Shown here: piece after piece, positions 1 through 7,510 of the stretch
How positions within the stretch are numbered: the first letter of the stretch is position 1
How the letters are laid out: each line of letters starts with the position of its first letter
Assembly (NCBI GenBank): GCA_902795065.1
Contig: CADBJR010000010.1
Span: 1 to 64,000, forward strand
DNA: 64,000 nt
Direction of reading: 5' to 3'
Source: an uncultured Coriobacteriaceae bacterium
GTDB taxonomy: Bacteria > Actinomycetota > Coriobacteriia > Coriobacteriales > Atopobiaceae
The notes under the pieces: model-generated
What the model was told of the DNA's origin: nothing
Database searches by the model: none
What the model saw: only the letters and a program-made list of their open reading frames with translations
Made by a program: the position numbers and the translations under genes

Positions 1-57
1 CTGAGTGGGGTGACAGGGCGGTGTGGGAAGAGCTTCACCACAAGGATTCATTCCGAT

Positions 58-88
58 TCTGGCTGGACTAGCCCAGACACACTTTTTG
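58..88 (+). terminator. possible terminator of an upstream plus-strand gene
   Basis: A short imperfect stem (tctgg 58-62 with ccaga 73-77) is followed within a few bases by five T residues (83-87). It would end a plus-strand transcript entering from before the window. No gene is visible in bases 1-129. The stem is weak, so this is tentative. Confidence 0.35.
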
Positions 89-104
89 TCCTATAAGTCT
101 AATC

Positions 105-126
105 GCCAGGGATACTCCCCCAACAG
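105..126. repeat. GGGATACTCCC hairpin motif, copy 1
   Basis: The core ggga-tac-tccc (109-119) is a small dyad. The same core, flanked by longer arms, recurs in intergenic DNA near 39352-39364 and 53934-53960, with a variant at 53994-54020. Here the arms are short and only the core pairs. Confidence 0.45.
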
Positions 127-130
127 GTAA

Positions 131-160
131 AAAAGCAGGGCCGCGATGGGCCCTGCTTTT
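131..160 (-). terminator. pckA rho-independent terminator
   Basis: A strong stem (aaaagcagggcc pairing with gggccctgctttt, five-base loop) is flanked by A and T runs on both sides. On the minus strand it lies about 30 bases past the pckA stop and is followed by a T run, so it should end pckA. The symmetry means it could also work for a plus-strand transcript. Confidence 0.85.
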
Positions 161-189
161 ATGTCAAACAACCTGTCCCTTTGACAGGA

Positions 190-1791
190 TTATGCCAGGG
201 GCTTGGGGCCGGCAGCGCGGACCTCCGGCGTCATGCCGGGATGACGCGTCTCGGCATTCTTGACGAACATCGCGGCGAGCTTGTCGGCCATCTCGTCGTA
301 GGCGGCGGGATCGGACCACGTGCTCTTGGGATTGAGCAGCTCGGAGGGGACATCCGGGCAATCCGTAGGGATATCGACGTTGAAGCGCTCATCGTGTACG
401 AACTCGGCCTCGTCGATGATGCCCGACTGGCATGCCTCGACCATCTTGCGCGTGTACTTGAGCTTCATGCGGGTGCCCACGCCGTAGGGGCCGCCCGTCC
501 AACCGGTGTTCACGAGGTAGACGCGGGTGCCGCCCTTCTCGATACGCTCGCCGAGCATCTTGGCGTAGATGTTGGGGTCGAGCGGCATGAACGGCTCGCC
601 GAAGAGCGAGGAGAACGTGGGCTGCGGCTCCTTGATGCCGCGCTCGGTGCCGGCGACCTTGGAGGTGAAGCCCGTGATGAAGTGGTACATCGCTGCGTCG
701 GTGTCGAGCTTCGAGACGGGCGGCAGCACGCCGAACGCGTCGGCGGTCAGGAAGATGACGACATCGGGGATACGCTTGGCGTAGCCCTTGGCAACCGCGT
801 TGGGGATGTACTCGACGGGATAGGCGACGCGGCCGTTCTCGGTGATGCTGTCGTCGAAGAAGTCGGCGATGCGGGTATCGGAGTCGATCACGACGTTCTC
901 GCAGATGGCGCCGAAGCGGATGGCATTGACGATCTGCGGCTCGGTCTCGGGCGTGATGTTGATGGTCTTGGCATAGCAGCCGCCCTCGATGTTGAAGACG
1001 GCGTCGTCGGCCCAGCCGTGCTCGTCATCGCCGATGAGCATGCGGTCCTCGGCAGCCGAAAGGGTGGTCTTGCCGGTGCCGGAGAGGCCGAAGAAGACCG
1101 TGGTGCCGTGCGAGCGCGGGTTCATGTTGCACGAGCAGTGCATGGGCAGGATCTTGTTCTCTGCGGGAAGCAGGTAGTTCATCGTGGAGAAGATCGACTT
1201 CTTGATCTCGCCGTTGTACTGCGTGCCCACGACGAGGATCATGCGCTCCTGGAAGTTGATGATGACGGCGCACTCGGAGTTGGTGCCATGGATGCGCGGG
1301 TCGAGCTTGAGCTTGGGAGCGGCGAGCACGACGAAGTCGGCCATGCCGAAGTTCGCCATCTCCTTCTCGGTGGGACGGACGAGCATCTGATGCACGAACA
1401 GCGCCTGGCTGGCCAGCTCGCAGACGGCGAGCACTTTGCGCGAGAAGCGGCGGTCGGCGCCGGCGATGCCGTGGACCAGGAAGACGCGGCGCTCGGACAG
1501 GTAGGCCACGACCTCCTCGCGGATCTTCTGATAGCGGCTGATGGAGATGGGCTTGTTGACGGAGCCCCACGCGATGCTCTCGTGCACGTCGGGGGTATCG
1601 ACGATGAAGCGGTCCTCGGGGCTGCGGCCGGTGTAGGCGCCGGTGGTGACGGCGAGGCAGCCGGTGCTGGTCAGCGTTCCCTCGTTGCGCTCGACCGCCA
1701 TCTCGACGAGCTTCGCGGGGCTTGCATCGACGGTGCACTTGCCGTCGGTGTGCGCGATGCCGTACATCTGGAGCTCTGCATTAACTGCCAT
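190..1791 (-). CDS. pckA: phosphoenolpyruvate carboxykinase (ATP)
   Basis: Interconverts oxaloacetate plus ATP and phosphoenolpyruvate plus CO2 in the cytosol. In fermenters it often runs toward oxaloacetate, conserving ATP on the route to succinate. The 533-aa product has the normal length for the ATP-type family. It carries an RSPEDRF substrate-binding segment near residue 55, the P-loop GLSGTGKTTLS near residue 240 and the metal-binding LIGDDEHGW that follows. The ATG at 1791 is chosen because gggagg lies about 9 bases upstream; the frame stays open further upstream but without a ribosome site. It is monocistronic, with a terminator at 131-160 and a possible attenuator at 1892-1912. Confidence 0.97.
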   Translation of the reverse strand: MAVNAELQMYGIAHTDGKCTVDASPAKLVEMAVERNEGTLTSTGCLAVTTGAYTGRSPEDRFIVDTPDVHESIAWGSVNKPISISRYQKIREEVVAYLSERRVFLVHGIAGADRRFSRKVLAVCELASQALFVHQMLVRPTEKEMANFGMADFVVLAAPKLKLDPRIHGTNSECAVIINFQERMILVVGTQYNGEIKKSIFSTMNYLLPAENKILPMHCSCNMNPRSHGTTVFFGLSGTGKTTLSAAEDRMLIGDDEHGWADDAVFNIEGGCYAKTINITPETEPQIVNAIRFGAICENVVIDSDTRIADFFDDSITENGRVAYPVEYIPNAVAKGYAKRIPDVVIFLTADAFGVLPPVSKLDTDAAMYHFITGFTSKVAGTERGIKEPQPTFSSLFGEPFMPLDPNIYAKMLGERIEKGGTRVYLVNTGWTGGPYGVGTRMKLKYTRKMVEACQSGIIDEAEFVHDERFNVDIPTDCPDVPSELLNPKSTWSDPAAYDEMADKLAAMFVKNAETRHPGMTPEVRAAGPKPLA

Positions 1792-1891
1792 GTCTGCCTC
1801 CCTATGCGTTCTCTGGAATAGAACCTCGACCAATATTCAACGGTTCATATCATATGCGGGAGCATGTTCAATCATGCGAAAATTAACAAAA

Positions 1892-1912
1892 GGGCGGCCG
1901 AATTAACCGCCC
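1892..1912 (-). promoter_or_regulatory. terminator-like hairpin upstream of pckA
   Basis: On the minus strand gggcgg/ccgccc forms a six-pair stem with a nine-base AT-rich loop and is followed directly by TTTTGTTAATTTT. This looks like an intrinsic terminator, but it lies about 100 bases upstream of the pckA start. It may be an attenuator in the pckA leader or may stop transcripts running antisense through the GNAT gene. Confidence 0.45.
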
Positions 1913-1981
1913 CGTATCACAACTACGCAACTTCATCACGATTGGTATAGTAGCTATCGTAACGGGGAAAGGATTTCCGAG

Positions 1982-2482
1982 ATGGACCTGCGCATCCGCG
2001 CCGGGGAGGCCGGAGATATCGACGAGGTGCTCGCGCTGTTCGACGGCGCGCGCCGCTTCATGCGCTCGATCGGCAACACGGTGCAGTGGGTGAACGGCTA
2101 TCCTTCGCGCACGAATGTGGAGGACGACATCGCACGCAACGCGCTCATGGTCTGCGAGGATGCTGCGACCGGCGAGATCGTCGCAGCATTCTGCATGCAG
2201 ACCTGGCCCGAGCATACCTACGCCGAGATCTTCGATGGCGCCTGGCCGGACCAGATGCCGTACGGCACCGTGCACCGCCTGGCAAGCAAGTACCAGGGCA
2301 AGGGCATCGGGGGGTTCTGCCTGGATTGGGCCAAGGATCGGTTCGGGACGCTGCGCGCAGACACGCACGAGTCGAACATCCCCATGCAGCGGGCGCTCGA
2401 GGGCGCCGGCTTCACGCGATGCGGCATCGTCTATATGGATGACAGATCCCCGCGCGTCGCATTCCACTGGAAGCGCGGCTAG
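1982..2482 (+). CDS. GNAT family N-acetyltransferase
   Basis: 166-aa protein of the GCN5-related acetyltransferase fold, transferring an acetyl group from acetyl-CoA to an unidentified amine. The acetyl-CoA pyrophosphate-binding loop YQGKGIGG (Q-x-x-G-x-G type) is near residue 103. The segment around ESNIPMQRALEGAGF is the usual C-terminal helix and strand. An aaagga ribosome site precedes the ATG. It is divergent from pckA and convergent with the HAD gene, whose stop is only two bases away. The substrate cannot be told from sequence. Confidence 0.85.
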   Translation: MDLRIRAGEAGDIDEVLALFDGARRFMRSIGNTVQWVNGYPSRTNVEDDIARNALMVCEDAATGEIVAAFCMQTWPEHTYAEIFDGAWPDQMPYGTVHRLASKYQGKGIGGFCLDWAKDRFGTLRADTHESNIPMQRALEGAGFTRCGIVYMDDRSPRVAFHWKRG

Positions 2483-2484
2483 CG

Positions 2485-3312
2485 CTACCTCATGAAGGCG
2501 GGCATCTCCCCCGTCTTCGCAGCCTCGGCGATATCGAACAGCGCGTCCGCCACGGCATCGTCGGCGCAGGCGCCGATGTGGTAGCGCGCCGCAGCTGCCG
2601 CCTCGGGCATGGCGTTGGCGACGGCCACGGAGTTGGGGCAGGCGTTGAGCAGGGGCAGATCGTTCTCGGAGTCGCCGAAGACGCACACCTCATCCACCGT
2701 GATGCCCATCTCGTCCATGAGGACCTGCATGCCGCTCGCCTTGTCCCAGCCGCACGGCATGACATCGAAGACGCCCAGGGCGGGAGCTCGGCATACGAGA
2801 CCCGGGCAGGCACCCTCGACCAGCGCGCGTACCTCCTGCTGGCGCTCGGCCGAGATCGCGTGCGCCACCGTGAGGGCGATGACGTTTCCTCGGGGAAGCT
2901 CCTGCGTCACATGGACATCCGGGCCGAAGATGTCGGCAAGGTCACCGTAATCGACATCGCTCGAGCCGTACGCGTAGTCCGTATCTCCCACGCGGAAGAG
3001 GCAGAAGACATCGGGTTCGGGCTCGAGCAGCTCGCAGATGCGGCACACATCGTCCGTGTCGATGAAGACCTCGCGCACGAGGCGGCCGTCGAGGGCGATG
3101 ACCTTGCTGTTCGACGCGAGCATGCTGGCGTAGCAGGCCTCATCGCCGCAGAAGAAGCGCTCGAGGCCGTCCGGATCGCGGCCGGTCGCAGGCGCGAACC
3201 GCACCCCGGCATCGAGACAGGCGTGGACGGCGGCGCGCAGATGCTCGGTCACCCTGCCCGCGCCGAGCGGCACGATGGTGTTGTCCATATCGGAGAGCAC
3301 GAGCTTGATCAT
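2485..3312 (-). CDS. Cof-type HAD-IIB family hydrolase
   Basis: 275-aa haloacid-dehalogenase-superfamily phosphatase. Motif I is LSDMDNT at residues 7-13, with the nucleophile and acid-base Asp pair. Motif IV is FGDSENDLPLL near residue 210. Motif II and III positions and the central cap insert fit the Cof/YidA type, which dephosphorylates sugar phosphates and cofactors such as PLP. An aaagg site precedes the ATG. It lies just downstream of the carbohydrate locus at 3398-8386, but a terminator at 3352-3382 separates them, so it may be transcribed separately. Confidence 0.88.
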   Translation of the reverse strand: MIKLVLSDMDNTIVPLGAGRVTEHLRAAVHACLDAGVRFAPATGRDPDGLERFFCGDEACYASMLASNSKVIALDGRLVREVFIDTDDVCRICELLEPEPDVFCLFRVGDTDYAYGSSDVDYGDLADIFGPDVHVTQELPRGNVIALTVAHAISAERQQEVRALVEGACPGLVCRAPALGVFDVMPCGWDKASGMQVLMDEMGITVDEVCVFGDSENDLPLLNACPNSVAVANAMPEAAAAARYHIGACADDAVADALFDIAEAAKTGEMPAFMR

Positions 3313-3351
3313 CGGAGCGCCTTTCGGGAACGCTGGGCCGCCGTTACCGAA

Positions 3352-3382
3352 AACGGCCCCGACCAGCAGGGCCGGGGCCGTT
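3352..3382 (-). terminator. terminator of the aldolase/kinase operon
   Basis: A perfect ten-pair stem (aacggccccg with cggggccgtt) around an 11-base loop is followed on the minus strand by TTTTCGG. It sits 15 bases past the stop of the class II aldolase at 3398. Confidence 0.85.
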
Positions 3383-3397
3383 CCGTTGTTGCAGGTT

Positions 3398-4042
3398 CTA
3401 ACCGAACAGCTTGCCGAGGTGCTTCTCGGCGAGGAGCTGGAAGTAGACCTTCTCGCAGAGGTGCTCCATGAGCATGGCCTTCTCGAAGGCCTCGTCGAGG
3501 GTGGCGCCGTAGGTGACCGCGCCGTGGTTGCCCATGAGGGCCCAGTCGTAGCCCTGGAGCATCGTGGCCGCCACGACCTCGCCCACGTCCGGGCTGCCGG
3601 CGGGACGGTAGTCGGAGCACGGGATGATGCCGGTCAGGCCCTCGCCGGCCTTCTCCAGCGGCACGTCCATGCGCAGCGCCGCGAAGACGGACGCCCACAC
3701 GCCGTGGGTGTGGCAGATGGCGCCGGCCTCGGGGATGGCGTTGTAGATGGCCACGTGCATGGGCCACTCGATGGTGGGCGTCGACCAGGGCACGAGGTCC
3801 TCGCTGTCCTTGTTCGTGACCCAGCGCTCCCAACCGCGGGCATCGCGGAGGTTCTTCTGGAAGCACCAGTCGGGCGAGCCGGAGATGTACATGAGACCGG
3901 TCTCGAGGTCGCGCACCGAGCAGTCGCCTGACTCGCCGGACTGCGAGAGGCCCCACTTGTTGAGCAGGCGCGTGCCGCGGGCGACCTCCTCCTTCCACAT
4001 GAGGTCCTTGGGGCTGGCAAAGAGCTCCTTGTAGTTCTCCAT
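3398..4042 (-). CDS. class II aldolase/adducin family protein (paralog 1)
   Basis: 214-aa member of the zinc-dependent class II aldolase/adducin fold that includes L-fuculose-phosphate aldolase and L-ribulose-5-phosphate 4-epimerase. The metal-binding CHTHGVWAS is near residue 110. The candidate catalytic Glu lies in PTIEWPMH near residue 90, and the C-terminal MGNHGA near 170 supplies another His. A gggaggt site supports the start. It is the last gene of a kinase-containing locus, 18 bases after a second family member (4061-4714). The exact sugar phosphate is not decidable; the pair may form a hetero-oligomer or act on different intermediates. Confidence 0.85.
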   Translation of the reverse strand: MENYKELFASPKDLMWKEEVARGTRLLNKWGLSQSGESGDCSVRDLETGLMYISGSPDWCFQKNLRDARGWERWVTNKDSEDLVPWSTPTIEWPMHVAIYNAIPEAGAICHTHGVWASVFAALRMDVPLEKAGEGLTGIIPCSDYRPAGSPDVGEVVAATMLQGYDWALMGNHGAVTYGATLDEAFEKAMLMEHLCEKVYFQLLAEKHLGKLFG

Positions 4043-4060
4043 CGTTCAGACCTCCCTTTC

Positions 4061-4714
4061 CTACTCGTCGATCCACTGGATGTCGCCGATCATCTCGGCG
4101 CGGACGATCTTCTGGCAGACCTCTTCCATCCACGCGAGATAGTTGAGGGCGTTGTCGACGTTGTCGGCAACGGAGATGGAGCCGAAGTCCTTGAGCAGCA
4201 CGAACTGCGTGCCGTGGAACTTATCGACGACCTCGTCGAAGTAGGCCTGGGTGTGCGACGGCGGCGTGGTGACGACGTCGGTCGAGAAGCCCGTGGAGTA
4301 GTCGAAGTCGGTGATGTAGCCCTGCTCGACGAAGGCGAACGGGATGGGGCGGCTGTTGTTGGCGAACAGGCCGCAGTAGATGGGATAGCTGTGGATGATG
4401 GCGCCGACCTCGGGACGCGCCTTGAAGATGGCGAGGGCAAGGTCGACGTTGTCGTTGGGGGGCGTGATGTCGTAGACCAGATTGCCGTCGAGGTCGACCA
4501 CGGCCATGTCGGTGCCATGGTAGTCGTCGATCTCGCGGACGCCGATGAAGCCGGGCTTGATGCTGGTCACGACGATGCCGCTCTCGCGGTCGATGACGGA
4601 GACCTCTGCGAGGCCGTCGGCGTTCATGTGGCCCTCGTCGAAGAGACGGTGCATGCAGCGGGCCACCTCGTCCTGATACAGTTTGATGCGATAGGCGTCG
4701 ATACGATCGGACAT
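4061..4714 (-). CDS. class II aldolase/adducin family protein (paralog 2)
   Basis: 217-aa class II aldolase/adducin-fold protein, clearly divergent from its downstream neighbour. It keeps AIIHSYPIYCGLF near residue 105, where the family has its metal-binding H-x-H. Here the second His is replaced (H-S-Y), so the zinc site is atypical. The later GSISVADN segment also lacks the family His seen as NHGA in paralog 1. The ATG at 4714 follows ggaaggtgg. The missing histidines suggest a changed chemistry, or a non-catalytic partner subunit for the gene at 3398. The assignment to the fold is firm and the reaction is unknown. Confidence 0.75.
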   Translation of the reverse strand: MSDRIDAYRIKLYQDEVARCMHRLFDEGHMNADGLAEVSVIDRESGIVVTSIKPGFIGVREIDDYHGTDMAVVDLDGNLVYDITPPNDNVDLALAIFKARPEVGAIIHSYPIYCGLFANNSRPIPFAFVEQGYITDFDYSTGFSTDVVTTPPSHTQAYFDEVVDKFHGTQFVLLKDFGSISVADNVDNALNYLAWMEEVCQKIVRAEMIGDIQWIDE

Positions 4715-4785
4715 ATAACCACCTTCCATTCCATTCCTGCCGTGCAATGCAGCCGGGGTTCGGGCCATCCCGGGTCGTTCCCTTC

Positions 4786-6324
4786 CTAGCGCTCCTTCGA
4801 AAGCTCCTCGGTATAGCCGTGCGTCGCCTCGACGAAGAGGCGGTACTTCTTGATCAGCTGGTCGTAGACCGCGCGGTTCTCGGGGTTGGGCGTGTAGACG
4901 CGGTCGATCTGGGCGAACGAGAGCGCGGTGTCGGCGATGCTGTCGAAGATGCCCGCACCATAGCCTGCGATGATGGCCGCACCGAGGCATGCCGCATCCT
5001 GCGTGTTCGCCATGGTGACCACCTCTCGGCCGAGCACATCGGCCTTGACCTGGCACCAGAACGGACTCAGCGACCCGCCGCCCAGCGAACGGATCTGGGT
5101 CACCTTGACGCCCGTGAGCCCTTCGACGTAGTCGACGATCATGGCGATATTGACGGCAGTGGCCTCGAGGAACGCACGGATGATGTGGCCGCGCGTGTGC
5201 CCGAGCGAGAGGCCGTAGAGCACGCCGCGTCCGTAGATGTCGGGCGTGGGGTTGGAGCCTCCGCCGAAGAACGGCATCACGAAGAGCCCCTCGGCTCCCG
5301 GAGGGGTCGCCGCCGCGAGCTGGTCCATGAGGTCGAAGGCGTTGCCTTCACCCGCGGCCTCGCGGGCGAGCTCCTCCTGGCAGAGGGTGTCGCGCAGCCA
5401 CTTGATGACGATGCCGCCCTTGGCGCCGCCCTGGATCATGTAGCCGCCGAGATCGGAGTAGTTGCAGGGGACGTTCCCCGCCTCGTCGAAGACGGGCTCG
5501 TCGAGCGTGGTGCACACCATGAGCGCACCGCCCGTCGACTCGGAGAAGATGCCGGGCTTGACGTTGCCGACGCCGATCGCGCCGCTCGACTGGTCCTGGG
5601 CGCCCATGACCACGAGCATGTCGCGCGAGAGGCCGAGCTCGTCCGCCATCTCGGGCAGCAGGTGCCCGATGGGCGTGCCGGTCTCGAGGATCTCGGGCAG
5701 CTGGTCGGCCGTGATGCCCAGATAGTCGAGCATCTCGGGCCACCATGCGCGCTCGACGATGTCCCAGAGGTAGCTCGTGCACCAGCTCGAGCCGTGGGAC
5801 ACCTTCTTGCCGCACATCCTCCAGAGCAGGTAGTCGTCGGTCATGAACATCATAGAGACGTGCGGCCACAGCTCGGGCTTGTTCTTCTTGAACCAGAGGA
5901 TCTTGGTTGCCGGGTACACCGGGTCGATGGGGCACTGGCCGGTGTGGTGGGCGATCTCATCCGCCGAGAAGCGCTCGTTGATCTCGACGGCCTCCGCCTC
6001 CGCGCGGTTGTCCATCCACACGTAGAAATTGTCGAGCGGCTCCATCTGCTCGTCGAGGAAGACCATGGTCTCCGCCGAGGAGTCGAAGGCGAAGGCGACG
6101 ATGTCGGCGGGATCGACGGCGGATTCGGCGAGCACGCGGGCGAGGCAGGCCTTGAACGTGGTCCAGTAGACCTCGGGCTCCTGCTCCACGCGCTGGGCGG
6201 ACGGGCGGATGAGCGCGTACTCCTGGGCACGGGCGGCGATGCGGTTTCCCTCGGTATCGAAGAGCGCGACCTTGATCGCCGTGGTGCCGCAATCGGCTCC
6301 CAGCAGGTATTTCCTGTCAGACAT
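4786..6324 (-). CDS. FGGY-family carbohydrate kinase
   Basis: 512-aa sugar kinase of the FGGY family (xylulokinase, gluconokinase, erythritol kinase and others), using ATP to phosphorylate a sugar or polyol. The N-terminal phosphate-binding GADCGTTAIKVALF is at residues 9-22. The catalytic Asp region is MGAQDQSSGAIGVG near residue 242. The C-terminal ATP-binding RSLGGGSLSPFW is near residue 415. Length is normal. A ggggag site precedes the start. It is ten bases downstream of the TIM-barrel gene and upstream of the two aldolases, as expected for a kinase-then-aldolase catabolic route. Substrate not determinable. Confidence 0.9.
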   Translation of the reverse strand: MSDRKYLLGADCGTTAIKVALFDTEGNRIAARAQEYALIRPSAQRVEQEPEVYWTTFKACLARVLAESAVDPADIVAFAFDSSAETMVFLDEQMEPLDNFYVWMDNRAEAEAVEINERFSADEIAHHTGQCPIDPVYPATKILWFKKNKPELWPHVSMMFMTDDYLLWRMCGKKVSHGSSWCTSYLWDIVERAWWPEMLDYLGITADQLPEILETGTPIGHLLPEMADELGLSRDMLVVMGAQDQSSGAIGVGNVKPGIFSESTGGALMVCTTLDEPVFDEAGNVPCNYSDLGGYMIQGGAKGGIVIKWLRDTLCQEELAREAAGEGNAFDLMDQLAAATPPGAEGLFVMPFFGGGSNPTPDIYGRGVLYGLSLGHTRGHIIRAFLEATAVNIAMIVDYVEGLTGVKVTQIRSLGGGSLSPFWCQVKADVLGREVVTMANTQDAACLGAAIIAGYGAGIFDSIADTALSFAQIDRVYTPNPENRAVYDQLIKKYRLFVEATHGYTEELSKER

Positions 6325-6333
6325 GGCGCTCCC

Positions 6334-6993
6334 CTACTTCAGCAGGTACTCGCAGACGGTCGTGACGTTCTCCGCGAACGTCTCACCAAACTTGTTCTCG
6401 AAGAAGGCGCCGCCGATGGTGAAGCCGGTGAGGTTCTTGAGGCTCTTCACGAAGTCGAGGCGCTCGTAGGAGTTCACGGAGCCGGCGATGCGGAAGGGCA
6501 TCTCGGTCGCGTCGTCGAGGGCGCGCAGCAGCTCCTCGGGATCGCCGCCCAGATAGCGGAAGGCGCTGATCGTGAAGCCGTCGCAGCCCGCACGCTCGAA
6601 GCCCATGGCGCAGTCGACGACCTCGGGGATGGGACGGCGCATGCGCGAGTCGGGGTCGAGCGCGGGGAACGGCGAGTAGGTCACGCCCGCCTCGTCGAGC
6701 ATCTTCTGGACCGAGGGGTAGTACGGGGTGCCCAGCATGTGCTGCGCGCCGCCGGCGATGCACTGCTCGGCCGCCCTGATGCAGTCCTCCTCATCCATCG
6801 CGAGGACTTCGATGTAGACCTCCTTGCCGTGCTCCTTCATGGTGGCGGCGAGGTCGGCGAAGCTCTCAGGCGTGGTGCCCTCGATCTTGAAGCCCCAATG
6901 CTTGCAGGGCGCGTCTGCCGCGGAGAGGAACACCTCCTTGGCGTTCGGGACGGTGACATCGTTCCAGGTGAGCATCGTGATCAGGTCTGCCAT
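6334..6993 (-). CDS. putative phosphate-binding TIM-barrel protein of sugar operon
   Basis: 219-aa soluble protein that I do not recognise as a named enzyme. Strand-helix periodicity, the motif GCDGFTISAFRYLGGDP near residue 135 and the late glycine segments RIAGSVNS and TGFTIGGAFFENKF look like the phosphate-binding end of a (beta/alpha)8 barrel, as in KDPG-aldolase or HisA/TrpF-type folds. The ATG at 6993 has an aagga site; an upstream in-frame ATG lacks one. It is first in the kinase-aldolase-aldolase unit, so an isomerase, epimerase or aldolase acting on the same sugar phosphate is a reasonable guess. No catalytic residue can be assigned with confidence. Confidence 0.6.
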   Translation of the reverse strand: MADLITMLTWNDVTVPNAKEVFLSAADAPCKHWGFKIEGTTPESFADLAATMKEHGKEVYIEVLAMDEEDCIRAAEQCIAGGAQHMLGTPYYPSVQKMLDEAGVTYSPFPALDPDSRMRRPIPEVVDCAMGFERAGCDGFTISAFRYLGGDPEELLRALDDATEMPFRIAGSVNSYERLDFVKSLKNLTGFTIGGAFFENKFGETFAENVTTVCEYLLK

Positions 6994-7059
6994 GGGGGTT
7001 CCTTTCCGTCTCGCGGCATGATGAACTAGATAAGTTCCCATCAAAAAGATACCAATAAG

Positions 7060-7079
7060 CCCCGCCTCCGCCGAGGGGC
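7060..7079 (-). terminator. possible terminator after the MIF-like gene
   Basis: On the minus strand gcccc/ggggc, with internal GC pairing, is followed by TTATTGGTATCTTTTT. It lies between the tautomerase stop and the TIM-barrel start and may split the locus into two transcripts. The stem is imperfect. Confidence 0.4.
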
Positions 7080-7136
7080 ATCGGCGAAGTGCGGGGGTCG
7101 CTGTGCAAGCGGCATATGCGATTTGAAGCGCCGCCT

Positions 7137-7487
7137 TTAGAAGACGATGTTGTTCCAGCCGAAGTCGGGCGTGGTGCCGAACTTGACGTAGATGCGCGCC
7201 GGATCGATGCCCAGCTGCTCGTTGAGCGCACCGCAGATGACCTTGGTCATCTCGGCCCAGATCGCGGAATCGACCGGCTCGGTGGCGTACACGTCGACGG
7301 TCACGAGCGCTGCGGGAGCCTCACCGTTGCCGGCGTGGTAGATAGGCACGTTCTCCTCGAACAGGCACATGAGCCACTGCTCGGACTTGCCGGGGACAGC
7401 GGCGATGGCCTCGCCGAACGTTGCCTTGAGGGACTCGCGCTGCTCGAAGGCGATGGGGGTGGACGCGTAGGTGTGGATGACGGGCAT
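7137..7487 (-). CDS. MIF-family tautomerase-like protein
   Basis: 116-aa protein of the macrophage migration inhibitory factor/tautomerase superfamily. Pro2, the catalytic base after Met removal, is present (MPVIHTY). The C-terminal pattern ARIYVKFGTTPDFGWNN matches the conserved end of MIF, which reads D-R-V-Y-I-x-Y...GWNNSTFA. Length equals that of MIF (about 115 aa). The human protein's CxxC is absent. The ATG at 7487 follows aaggagg. It lies 23 bases after a mutarotase-like gene, so a role in keto-enol tautomerisation of a sugar-derived intermediate is possible. No signal peptide is visible, so secretion is not indicated. Confidence 0.8.
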   Translation of the reverse strand: MPVIHTYASTPIAFEQRESLKATFGEAIAAVPGKSEQWLMCLFEENVPIYHAGNGEAPAALVTVDVYATEPVDSAIWAEMTKVICGALNEQLGIDPARIYVKFGTTPDFGWNNIVF

Positions 7488-7510
7488 GGCTCCTCCTTGG
7501 GAACGGGTGG

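Noticed and set aside
181-1821. Long plus-strand frame over pckA and many similar long overlapping frames opposite or beside real genes
   Set aside because: They are mirror products of GC-rich codon usage, with Arg/Ala/Gly- or Val/Asp/Gly-rich sequence and no family motifs; the opposite-strand genes have motifs and ribosome sites.
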